This document shows, one piece after another, positions 59,204 through 64,000 of a stretch of 64,000 nucleotides of DNA. The notes beneath the pieces are model-generated. The model saw only the letters and a program-made list of their open reading frames with translations, was not told the origin of the DNA and made no database searches. Source of the DNA: Bolinopsis microptera (taxonomy: Eukaryota; Ctenophora; Tentaculata; Lobata; Bolinopsidae); assembly GCF_026151205.1 (NCBI RefSeq), contig NC_087084.1, positions 11,311,453 to 11,375,452 on the forward strand, in the 5' to 3' direction. Both the position numbers and the translations under genes were made by a program. Every line of letters starts with the position of its first letter. Within the stretch, counting starts at the first letter, position 1.

Positions 59204-59795
59204 AAATTACCTAAATGTCCTGCTGCTCCCCTTGGGCCGGGTAGACCACTGTCTCCCCTCATTCCTTTCAGAAATCGGGCCCTCTGAAATTTTACAAGTT
59301 AAATACGTTCAAACCCGCTAATTCAAGATGATTTCAACTAGGAAAATGTAATCATGAGATAAGTAATCCACCGCCCGATCAAATCATCGTGAATTATTAA
59401 AGTATTAACATTAAAACTTTCTTAGACCTTTAGACGTATTCATAAAATTAAATTGTTAAAATCAAATATGAGCTGCTAAGTTAACATACATCTAATTTTG
59501 CTTCATCACTATATTTACACCTAGATATTATATAAATAAACATCACATACAAACTCCTAAATATTTCATTAATAACTAAGTTAACTCCTAAAGATTACAT
59601 AAATAACAAAATGTTAACGCCTAAATATTTAAATAATATTAAATAAATAAATAAATTTTCACTCACTCTTCTGCAGCATGCAGCGGGGTCTGCTTCAGCT
59701 TCAGCATCGGCACGTGCTACGCCAAGCTGTATTAACACTAATAAGATTACGTACAGGTACCTGAGGTTAATTATGTTAATTATTAGATCAATCAT
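20661..59795 (-). CDS. Collagen type IV-like alpha chain, complete 41-exon gene
   Basis: Secreted basement-membrane collagen. The order is signal peptide (exon 1), Gly-X-Y domain with short interruptions (exons 2-35), then the C-terminal NC1 made of two C4 repeats (exons 35-41). Diagnostic features are GCNGT in exon 4, VVHSQT and GYSLL...GSCVERF in the first C4 half, and a second half with [28 protein letters not shown] and RCVVC. I traced 41 exons by their splice sites. Every junction keeps phase except that exons 9 and 11 are each one base short. Exons total 5,740 bases, about 1,913 residues once those two bases are allowed for; vertebrate alpha(IV) chains are usually near 1,700. X and Y positions are unusually rich in Asp and Glu. 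Known family biology: three chains trimerise from NC1 and assemble into networks. A cysteine-rich 7S region is not obvious; exon 1 has one CC pair. Introns range from about 120 bp to 7.8 kb. Confidence 0.93.
24237..24863 (+). pseudogene. LINE reverse-transcriptase C-terminal fragment, copy 1
   Basis: An open frame reading [20 protein letters not shown], then [15 protein letters not shown], ending [10 protein letters not shown]. The 'L..SHL.Y....WG' block followed by 'IQKR.IR' is the region downstream of the catalytic domain in CR1/jockey-type non-LTR retrotransposons; the LINE at 32002-33606 has the equivalent [10 protein letters not shown]...IQKRAIKWI. The catalytic domain is missing. Rearranged, internally deleted minus-strand pieces of the same sequence lie at 23481-23708 and 23782-24084. 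In the second of these, SHLSYC is joined directly to [14 protein letters not shown]. Confidence 0.75.
26150..26776 (+). pseudogene. LINE reverse-transcriptase C-terminal fragment, copy 2
   Basis: Its 208-codon translation is identical to the copy exactly 1,913 bases upstream. It arose by the tandem duplication of this part of intron 37 rather than by a second retrotransposition. It has its own deleted minus-strand companion at 25773-25997, matching 23782-24084. There is no catalytic YADD and no start of its own. Confidence 0.75.
29552..29682 (-). CDS. Collagen IV exon 37: end of first C4 repeat
   Basis: Encodes [18 protein letters not shown], then [16 protein letters not shown]. Compare the family pattern N.C....R...SYWL...(18-20)...ISRC. 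It lies isolated between two large repeat-filled introns and is flanked on both sides by inverted copies of one repeat (about 28172-28800 and 31000-33626). Donor GTAAGT, acceptor TGCCAG. Confidence 0.92.
32002..33606 (+). mobile_element. 5'-truncated LINE (non-LTR retrotransposon) with intact RT C-terminal ORF and target duplication
   Basis: The reading frame starts at [18 protein letters not shown] (about 32021) and remains open to 33184. It carries RT motifs [20 protein letters not shown] and LYADDTKIW, with the catalytic YADD at about 32289-32300, and continues through HCSVIWSPQ and [11 protein letters not shown]. The 5' portion (endonuclease and RT fingers) is missing. The 3' end is an A-rich tail (AAATAAAAAAAAAA). 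The 12-bp sequence GTGAAATCCCAG is present at 31990-32001 and 33607-33618, a perfect target-site duplication, so the insertion is young. The clade is CR1/jockey-like by appearance only. Confidence 0.88.
33922..34072 (-). CDS. Collagen IV exon 36: first C4 repeat
   Basis: Encodes [18 protein letters not shown], then [18 protein letters not shown], ending MMACQ. It matches the C4 pattern of CP...W.GYS, followed by Q.L...GSC...F...F/M..C. The acceptor CCCACAG directly abuts a 35-bp minisatellite derived from this same splice-acceptor region. The exon ends in phase 1. Confidence 0.93.
34084..34790. repeat. 35-bp minisatellite adjoining the exon 36 splice acceptor
   Basis: About 20 copies of a 35-bp unit containing GGAATAGTAAGGGTATTCAT and GAGAGTGGGAGTGT. 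On the gene's strand this reads CTTACTATTCCYACACTCCC. The bases immediately before exon 36 are ACTATTCCTACGCTCCCACAG, so the functional acceptor is itself the terminal unit of the array. Internal units have CCCACACTCCC and lack the AG. Confidence 0.9.
34951..35079 (-). CDS. Collagen IV exon 35: end of helix and start of NC1
   Basis: Starts [16 protein letters not shown], the last triplets. It then switches to a cysteine-rich linker ([14 protein letters not shown]) and enters the first C4 repeat with [17 protein letters not shown] is the conserved opening of each C4 half. Four cysteines before VVHSQT are more than I would expect of typical collagen IV linkers. The acceptor is TTTTCAG and the donor GCG|GTTAGT. 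Confidence 0.92.
36184..36346. mobile_element. Palindromic fold-back element with TTAA ends
   Basis: The two arms (36185-36258 and about 36276-36345) are almost perfect inverses; the left ends TCCAGTCTGCGCCGC, the right begins GCGGCGCAGACTGGA. TTAA stands at both outer ends (36184-36187 and 36343-36346). TTAA duplication is known for piggyBac-type insertions, but TTAA here may be simply part of the inverted repeat. No coding capacity. Confidence 0.7.
37242..37340. repeat. Fold-back hairpin
   Basis: The core 37261-37317 is a near-perfect inverted repeat, ATAACAGAAGCAATCATCA against its inverse, with almost no loop. The weaker match continues outward (GGTTCAAAAATTTTAAAAG against GGTCACAAACTTAAAG). 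It is likely a short MITE. Confidence 0.7.
38178..40005. mobile_element. Non-autonomous TIR transposon (CCTTATCGG family) with internal minisatellite
   Basis: Ends CCTTATCGG (38178) and CCGATAAGG (40005), each flanked by TA. Long inverted arms follow. 38240-38275 matches 39918-39955 (GTGAAAATAATGTCTGTGGC against its inverse). 38385-38495 matches 39782-39905 (ATTACTATATTAGTTTATTAGTATAC type). The CCTTATCGG end, TA duplication and CGGACAT motif are shared with the elements at 18618 and 46032. No transposase ORF. The centre is the 15-bp array described separately. Confidence 0.8.
39318..39672. repeat. 15-bp minisatellite, unit ACGGACATAATTGTC
   Basis: About 23 units in perfect 15-bp register, with single-base variants (ATTATC, ATTTTC, AAGGAC, ACTTTA). 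Because 15 is a multiple of three and the unit lacks stops, open frames such as IIVTD repeats appear on both strands; they are not genes. The unit resembles the element's own terminal sequence ACAGACATTATTTTCACGG. Confidence 0.93.
40651..41208 (+). CDS. Unrecognised 185-aa basic protein nested antisense in collagen intron 34
   Basis: Starts [17 protein letters not shown]. It has a Lys/Arg-rich, Ser-rich middle ([15 protein letters not shown] and [20 protein letters not shown], containing two R-R-P/R-P-S-V-type sites) and a helical charged C-terminus ([17 protein letters not shown], then [16 protein letters not shown]), ending KRKSKVKV and TAA at 41206-41208. The frame is open upstream to a good acceptor, TTCTCCCAG at 40627-40635, so this may be the last exon of a longer gene. 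The N-terminal CC could be acylated (inference). There is no known domain. It lies only 70 bases from collagen exon 34 on the other strand. Composition looks coding, unlike the surrounding AT-rich intron. Confidence 0.55.
   Translation: MMLFNCCKDPSCLENSCLVTANKISRGNTPDCAPKNSRKTETKALKKRSSVAVKSGSTSEPDVEEREIKGGPRNYDLPEEKYSVKVTRKLSEIIVPDENVEVKVNRSRRPSVINGVYAVQRPSVVRMNSAEIAAAIKENNKKKIFERDPSFNGKRMTEEEKAKDAKKREKSFLSKAVKRKSKVKV
41279..45947 (-). CDS. Collagen IV exons 24-34: triple-helical region with long interruptions
   Basis: Exons 45750-45947, 45377-45584, 45087-45262, 44701-44844, 44262-44526, 43978-44153, 43620-43704, 43236-43405, 42132-42296, 41747-41971, 41279-41413. Several carry collagen IV-type interruptions: exon 26 ([13 protein letters not shown]), the exon 28/29 junction (VLFIAK, then GAHQKGP), exon 30 (ATHKG), exon 32 (ANYVKG and [11 protein letters not shown]), and exon 33, which opens with a non-helical stretch of about 30 residues ([20 protein letters not shown]). 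Long interruptions like this add flexibility in known collagen IV chains. All splice sites are GT-AG and phases agree. Intron 31 (42297-43235) shows nothing recognisable. Confidence 0.9.
42297..43235. other. Collagen intron 31, nothing recognised
   Basis: AT-rich intronic DNA of about 940 bases with short GAGATC-rich palindromic words (42415-42475, for example GATCTCGAAATCTCGGATC). No coding sequence, long repeat or transposon end was seen. Confidence 0.6.
46032..46929 (+). mobile_element. Pogo/Tigger-like DNA transposon remnant in collagen intron 23
   Basis: The terminal inverted repeat CCTTATCGGACCTTATTTGG continues with ACGGACATTAC at 46032; its perfect inverse ends at 46929. TA is present on both sides (46030-46031 and 46930-46931). 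Subterminal regions carry repeated GTCCGTTCAA and CGGACATTA words. The inside holds a transposase C-terminal fragment. TA duplication plus this transposase fits the Tc1/mariner-pogo superfamily. Confidence 0.85.
46285..46695 (+). pseudogene. DDE transposase C-terminal remnant
   Basis: In one frame it reads [20 protein letters not shown], which matches the 'P.N.T...QPLD' block of DDE_1-type pogo/Tigger transposases. Two successive stops follow (46471-46476), then the same frame continues [20 protein letters not shown], then [20 protein letters not shown] and TGA at 46693-46695. KPLHA.WL is also characteristic of this family. The N-terminal DNA-binding region and the first catalytic aspartates are missing, so it is dead. 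Confidence 0.75.
46977..48979 (-). CDS. Collagen IV exons 17-23: triple-helical region
   Basis: Exons 48809-48979, 48545-48652, 48304-48375, 47985-48110, 47664-47852, 47249-47432, 46977-47133. These are among the most acidic: exon 17 is largely GADG, GENG and GEDG triplets. Exon 21 ends CCAG|GCAAGT, so its donor is GC rather than GT. Exon 22 ends in phase 2 and exon 23 starts with one base completing Glu; this is the only phase-2 junction in the gene. Exon 23 begins [10 protein letters not shown], a short interruption. The transposon in intron 23 ends only about 47 bases from the exon 23 donor. Confidence 0.9.
48980..50591. other. Collagen intron 16 contents
   Basis: A 1.6-kb AT-rich intron with a fold-back element (49755-49890) and three imperfect copies of a roughly 90-bp sequence (50120-50345; AGCAAACAGGC, GTTAATTAAATTGC). 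No coding sequence was seen. Confidence 0.65.
49755..49890. mobile_element. Fold-back MITE-like element
   Basis: The arms, about 49755-49818 and 49827-49890, are inverted with few mismatches: TTCTTTCATTCAAATTTCT outside, and TGAATAGACTCAGTGAAGAC within. The loop is about 8 bases. No target duplication is obvious. Confidence 0.75.
50592..53545 (-). CDS. Collagen IV exons 8-16: triple-helical region
   Basis: Exons 53468-53545, 53080-53231, 52813-52920, 52549-52622, 52136-52261, 51491-51666, 51232-51355, 50876-50982, 50592-50766. Exons 9 and 11 each lack one base relative to phase and to the glycine frame: near 53200 (CCATCTCACC where other exons have CCATCTTCACC), and near 52607. Exons 13 and 15 share [19 protein letters not shown]-type codons at nucleotide level, a sign of exon duplication. 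Exon 14 has interruptions around TPDSAPP and VSES. Exon 16 starts GTG CTA GAA, using an acceptor at AATGAAG. Intron 12 contains the hairpin at 51808-51864. Confidence 0.88.
51808..51864. repeat. Hairpin, arms TATAGAACTCCTGAC
   Basis: TATAGAACTCCTGACCAAAC pairs with its inverse ending GTCAGGAGTTCTATA around the loop GCCGAAGGC. A weaker match extends outward. It is probably the end of a small element in collagen intron 12. Confidence 0.65.
54474..54958. repeat. 43-bp minisatellite with a longer super-unit
   Basis: Eight copies of a unit with CACGCTCACAGGCTACCACG and TCTCGTGTAACCCCAGGATTT. Blocks of units are separated by GGATCGGACACTCAAAACAA, which itself occurs three times (54482, 54756, 54928). 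So several 43-bp units plus this spacer form a higher-order repeat. Open frames crossing it (for example 54267-54605) look accidental. Confidence 0.85.
56501..56592. repeat. 8-bp TATCTAAT microsatellite
   Basis: About ten units of TATCTAAT with a few T substitutions, in collagen intron 7. Confidence 0.9.
57402..59283 (-). CDS. Collagen IV exons 2-7: start of the triple-helical region
   Basis: Exons 59211-59283, 58902-58999, 58566-58718, 58038-58188, 57697-57785, 57402-57531. Exon 2 begins [16 protein letters not shown], the switch to Gly-X-Y. Exon 4 contains [13 protein letters not shown], resembling the conserved GCNGT site near the helix start of collagen IV, with a one-triplet interruption. 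Exon 5 has a longer interruption (DVQEPQ). Exon 7 has four tandem GVD triplets. All donors and acceptors are GT-AG and phases agree. The introns between them hold only AT-rich DNA. Confidence 0.9.
59110..59205. repeat. 6-bp GTGAAA microsatellite beside the exon 2 donor
   Basis: About 15 units of GTGAAA end five bases before the exon 2 splice donor on the gene strand, where it reads TTTCAC. It gives an artefactual HFHFHF translation on the minus strand. Confidence 0.9.
59667..59795 (-). CDS. Collagen IV exon 1: start codon and signal peptide
   Basis: ATG at 59793-59795 starts [20 protein letters not shown], then [17 protein letters not shown] and a CCRR end. The hydrophobic run followed by small residues (GVARA) is a classical signal peptide. 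The donor is AGA|GTGAGT in phase 0, and exon 2 opens in phase 0. The unusually long polar stretch before the hydrophobic core leaves open an alternative start, but no other in-frame ATG lies upstream close by. The Asp/Glu/Ala stretch and paired cysteines are all that stands where a 7S domain would be expected. Confidence 0.8.
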
Positions 59796-60069
59796 GTTAA
59801 TAATTAGGTTAATTATGTGAAATTAAGAATGTGTTACTGTAAGTGTAAGATTTCTTATGGAATTGTTAGTAATGTAGTAAAGTGAAATTCATCAAAACCC
59901 GGACCAGAAAACCCGAGGTTCAAAGTTTTACTGTATGTTTTAGAGCTAAGATGACGTGTTGATTCTCTGTTTACATATTTGTGGTGAGGTTTCAACTTTT
60001 AGTTGTTTATATTTTAGGTTGATTTTGTGGTTACTGTGAGAGTGGTAGGTGGATATGAAATGTGGTATA

Positions 60070-60130
60070 ATAGTGGTAAAATAGTTGTAAAAAAGTGGTA
60101 AAATAGTGGTAAAATAGTGGTAAAATAGTG
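60070..60130. repeat. 11-bp AGTGGTAAAAT tandem array
   Basis: About five to six units of AGTGGTAAAAT with small variants, a few hundred bases upstream of the collagen start codon. Confidence 0.85.
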
Positions 60131-60529
60131 AATTCACGGTGGTAATGAATTGTGGTACTAGTTACCAAAGTTACCTTGCCATGGTGCGGTTATTAGATGT
60201 TGTGGTTTTAATAACAGCCGGAAATCAGGACATCCCACCTACTACTGTGGTTGTGTGGGTTAGAAGACAGAATAATATTAAAGTATTAACACTAACTATT
60301 ACCCTATTCGTTATCAAATTAAGATATATCTATAGAATGCTAAAATTAAATATGAGCTACTGTAGTGTGCGTGTTAGAAGGTTTTGACGGAACTAAAAAC
60401 ATTCGCATCATCTAATAGAATAAGATACAGATCCTGTCGCACACTGTCGCACACTTCAAAGTGTGCGGTAATCTGCAGCTGACTCTGCTGTAAACTCACG
60501 TCCACTCGGTAGACTGCTGCAGTCAGCTA

Positions 60530-60635
60530 CAGTAAAACCCTGACTAATGACCGCGGAGTTTGGGGGAAAGGATACATTAGCGGTAAATCGGGATCCGCGG
60601 TAAATCGGGGTCCGCGGTGAATCGGGGTTTTACTG
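60530..60635. mobile_element. 106-bp MITE, ends CAGTAAAACCC / GGGTTTTACTG
   Basis: The termini CAGTAAAACCC and GGGGTTTTACTG are inverted, with TA on each side (60528-60529 and 60636-60637). The inside has repeated GCGGTAAATCGGG units and GGAGTTTGGGGGAAAGGA. The same sequence forms the palindromic blocks at about 22227-22330, 22441-22540 and 27735-27835. TA duplication and the CAGT.AAACCC end suggest a mariner/pogo-type non-autonomous family. Confidence 0.82.
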
Positions 60636-63600
60636 TATATGATTAATAGCTGGCAGACTCTGCAAAGTGGCAGACATGACATAAAGCAGAATACTGCTCC
60701 TGGCTCATAAAGCATAAATCTCAAATAAGCGGTACAATCCGTGATACAGTAATTACTAGATATTGAACGTAACAAACAACAACAACGAAGTCGTACAACT
60801 GACTCTTATCGCAACTCACAAATTAAACAATAAACATGCATTATGAAGGTGTTTAGTGTCTACACCAAAAATAACACAGACACCCTGATGCAATCATGGA
60901 ACCCAAAACCCAAGAAAAGTCCTTGAAATTTCATAAGAAACACTCGAAATTCCAGCACAACGTCTGGGTGCAAGGTAACAACATATCATGTAACAATCAA
61001 TAAAACCAGATAAACCAGCGACCCAAACACACTGGTGTACTGCAGTGTATACGTCTAGCAGTTGGCAGGCTTCTGGGACCTTGGAGAATAAGGTGTGAAA
61101 AGAAGAGAGAGGGGAGAGAGAGAGAGAGGGCGGAGGATAATTTTATGATGATATGCGCATATCCGTGAAAGGTGAGGTCATTAAAAGGTCGAGAGGGTCG
61201 CATAACGCAGTAATTGAAAACGAAACTAACTTAATTTTAGATAATATGGAATATGTTAGAAGGATCGGGAGTGTAGGTTTGTGAAATATTAATAGATAAT
61301 CGAGTTGTTGGAATAATTGAATGATTGGTGGAGAAGAAGTTTTTTATTTAAAAGAGCTGGGAAGCCCTCACTAAGCACCATTGATGTAAAAAGTAGAGGA
61401 TTGGAAGAAAAATAATTTGAAAATTGTTTGATAATTAATGGCTGATCGAAATTAGACAATAACAAAAATGTCATTGATATTAGTGATGCATTTTGGAGAT
61501 GGATATACGCTTCAAAAATACGTGACACGTCAGAGAAACAGTGGTAGCTGCAAAATATTGCCAAAATTTAAATTTATTTGATATTTATTGTATGCTGCTC
61601 CTGACTCCTACAGTTTATAACTCATCGACTCAACAAATCAATCAAAATACTTTAACGGAAAAGAATGTGGCGACAAACTACAAAACTAAATTGTGGCCTT
61701 TAACAAATAAATAATAATGATCTGTAATGAAGTTGCAATGGCTAATTGGTTACTACTGGTTACTACTGGTTACTAAGTTGCAATGGCTGGATGTACGAAG
61801 TACTCCTCGTGAGGTGACCTAGGGCGTGACGTGGACTTACCAATTGGAGCGGGTTGCAATGGAGCACTGAGCAGTTTATCGGATTACCGCACGGATAGAC
61901 AGTGCTGAGCTGTCTCATGAGCTGATATGCTGTGTATGGGATGAAGCTTGCAGAGCGGGATTAAATTAAGTCACTGATTAGGGGGTGTCGTGTCATCATA
62001 AAGGAAACTGCAAAAGATGTTGTGCAAATGCTGAATCCTAGGAAGAACAATTTGGCCCGGGACATTGTAATCTGGATAGGATTAAATGAAATCTGTGTTG
62101 ATGCCCCACCAATGGCTTAGCACTGACAAATTGTTTAAAAGGTGCTAATAGATTAGTGTGAGTTTTGGTCCTGGTAAATCTAATCAGTAGCATCGAATGA
62201 TGCCCCCGGTGGGCGACCCAGCTCACCTCAACACAAAGATACGATGTGATACACTAATCGCCAGACACTAATTACTTCTCACAGCTTTCATTGTCTCTGT
62301 ATTGAGAGTGTCTTGGCACAGCTGCAAGATTTTCTGTTGCTAAGATCGTTTGTTGCACACAGTTGGACCTGCAACGAGCGGTAACACGGCTTCAGGTCAA
62401 GGTGGTAGAATTTTAAACGGTTAAACGACGATAATAGAAATGTTTTCACAGTAAAGCTGGGTGTTGGACGTTGAGTTATGAATATGGTGCGTGTTGACAG
62501 TTGGCCTCCCGTTTTAAATTTAATACTTCCGTAAATCTACTATATGTGACAAATAATTTGAGGCTCTTGTGATTTAGTTCTACGGAGATTTCAAAACTGT
62601 GTTTCCCTTTGTATTCAAATAAAAATGACAACATATTCCCCGTTTTATAATTAATAGACATAGTGTAAATTAATTAGTGCTAGGGTGTTTAGTCTTTGTT
62701 GATTTGACGCGTAACATATTTTTACCTGATTTTGCTTGTTTCAGAACGAAAACTTGTAGCCTATGGCGATATCTAAGATTTAGTTTCAAAATTATAAAAT
62801 TGCAATCAAGTTTGTTCCAAATTTAATTTGATTGTAACTTATTTATATTTATATCCGCATCTTCAAAATCTGTTTATTAACTTGTCAATGATTTAATTAT
62901 AATTTATTTTACAAGTTAAAGGTGCCGGCACCTTTACGGAGGGAGAGACCCAGGGAGACATTCTTACGCTTTATCAGACGGAAGTATTATAATCTTAACT
63001 GAATTGGTAACGTCGTGAATGTAAAGTTGCAGGAACTTCAATATCTCGAGTGAGAGCCAGGGCGACGTCTATTATAAATCGCGGCGGGGGTAAGAGGCAT
63101 GGAAATTTAAAGTTTCGCCACTGTGGCATTATCATTAATTTAATCTTGCGGTTTAAAGGAATATTTGTTAGTGCAATTATGTTTTCAATAAAATCGCTTA
63201 TATACAGTTTCAGCAGAACCGGAGAGATTCTATTCATAAAACTGAACACAAAGGAAATTAGACGGACATGCAATGATGTGAAGACTGAAGAATTATTAAT
63301 ATCATTATTAATATTATTACTCAATTTTACGTAGTCCGATTATTTTGTGGATCACAATGCCATTCAGGCTCATTGTGGAATGTGGATCAGCACTAATTAG
63401 CTGCAAAAGTTTTGCAGTCCCAAAAGTCATATCTGAGGAACTAGAGTGAGGATTAACAAAATGTTCGAGCGCATTCTGTTACCTACTTTGAGGATTAAAA
63501 CATTGTGCGGAAGGAAAATGACACGTTCTTTGCATACTTGTGTCTGTGTCCTCTAGCATGCACCTACTGCTACTTTAAGTTTATGTTTTAACAAAATAGG

Positions 63601-64000
63601 CTTCCAGAATCTTACACATGCAGGTCATCAAAAAATAATCAATTTTGCGTTCAACCTGCGTTCTGCTCTATTCAGGAAATGCGAGGTCAGTGTTAAGGAA
63701 AACATCACTAACATATTGATAAATATGACCTTTGTACTTACAGTTGTGAAAATAGAGTTGTATCCTACGGCTTCTCTAATTCTAAAGTTTTTGAGTTTCC
63801 TTAGACCAATCACCAACAATTTGAAAAATAAAGAAGAATTAGAAGATGAAAAAAAAGTTTGAACCCATACGATCAATGTTTTTAAATGTTTCTTTAGTAG
63901 AAAAGTTAAGCAAAGCAAAACATGTTACATTTATAAAATCGGAAACACGAAATTTTCAAATCAAAACAGCATTAATATTATCACTAAAGCACTAAGATAA

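Larger units (their letters stand above)
59796..64000. other. 5' flank of the collagen gene; no gene recognised
   Basis: AT-rich DNA. It contains an 11-bp AGTGGTAAAAT array (about 60070-60130), a 106-bp MITE (60530-60635), a purine run AGAGAGAGGGGAGAGAGAGA (about 61105) and the triple TTACTACTGG repeat near 61750. The collagen promoter should lie just above 59795, but I see no clear TATA box that stands out from the AT-rich background. Open stretches such as 62995-63334 and 63628-63918 lack motifs. Confidence 0.5.

Noticed and set aside
59113-59262. His-Phe repeat protein at the start of the collagen
   Set aside because: It is the translation of the GTGAAA microsatellite in the intron between exons 2 and 3.
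62995-63918. Open frames of 94 to 109 codons on both strands
   Set aside because: They overlap each other on opposite strands, are hydrophobic by AT bias, and no splice pattern or family was recognised.
1-64000. tRNA, rRNA or riboswitch genes
   Set aside because: No cloverleaf with A and B boxes and no rRNA core sequences were noticed on reading. A covariance-model scan would decide.

Overview
The window is eukaryotic nuclear DNA from an animal, most likely an invertebrate. It is AT-rich, its genes are split by phase-consistent GT-AG introns, and it carries animal-specific families: a complete collagen IV chain and an immunoglobulin-like membrane protein. It is heavily invaded by LINE fragments, TIR DNA transposons, fold-back elements and minisatellites. 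I cannot place the species; a cnidarian, a ctenophore or another invertebrate would all fit.

Layout, left to right. 1-2712 (+): the last eight exons of an Ig-superfamily type I membrane protein, with one in-frame stop as assembled. 4035-4791: a 757-bp element with 8-bp target duplications (hAT-like). 6958-7243 (-): a decayed LINE ORF1. 7323-12219 (+): an unrecognised Cys-containing gene in which an 18-codon stretch of one exon has expanded into about 4.2 kb of tandem repeats. 13995-16779 (+): an unrecognised five- or six-exon gene with a Met/Pro-rich repeat and Cys clusters. 18618-19433: a TIR transposon carrying an unrelated 82-codon ORF. 19472-19842 (+): a frame-disrupted C-terminal exon.

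20661-59795 (-): one gene of 41 exons encoding a collagen IV-type alpha chain, about 1,913 residues. It has a signal peptide, a long acidic Gly-X-Y domain with interruptions, and a C-terminal NC1 (duplicated C4) domain. All exon phases agree except for single-base deficits inside exons 9 and 11. The product would be secreted and assemble into basement-membrane networks through NC1.

The collagen introns hold nearly all the mobile DNA. Intron 37 has a roughly 6-kb inverted/tandem complex built from LINE 3' ends and small palindromic elements. Intron 36 has a 5'-truncated LINE with perfect target duplications inside another inverted repeat. Intron 35 has a 35-bp minisatellite next to a splice acceptor. 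Intron 34 has a TIR element filled by a 15-bp minisatellite and, on the opposite strand, a nested 185-codon ORF. Intron 23 has a pogo/Tigger-like transposon. Upstream of 59795 I see only small repeats and a 106-bp MITE. No rRNA, tRNA or CRISPR was recognised.
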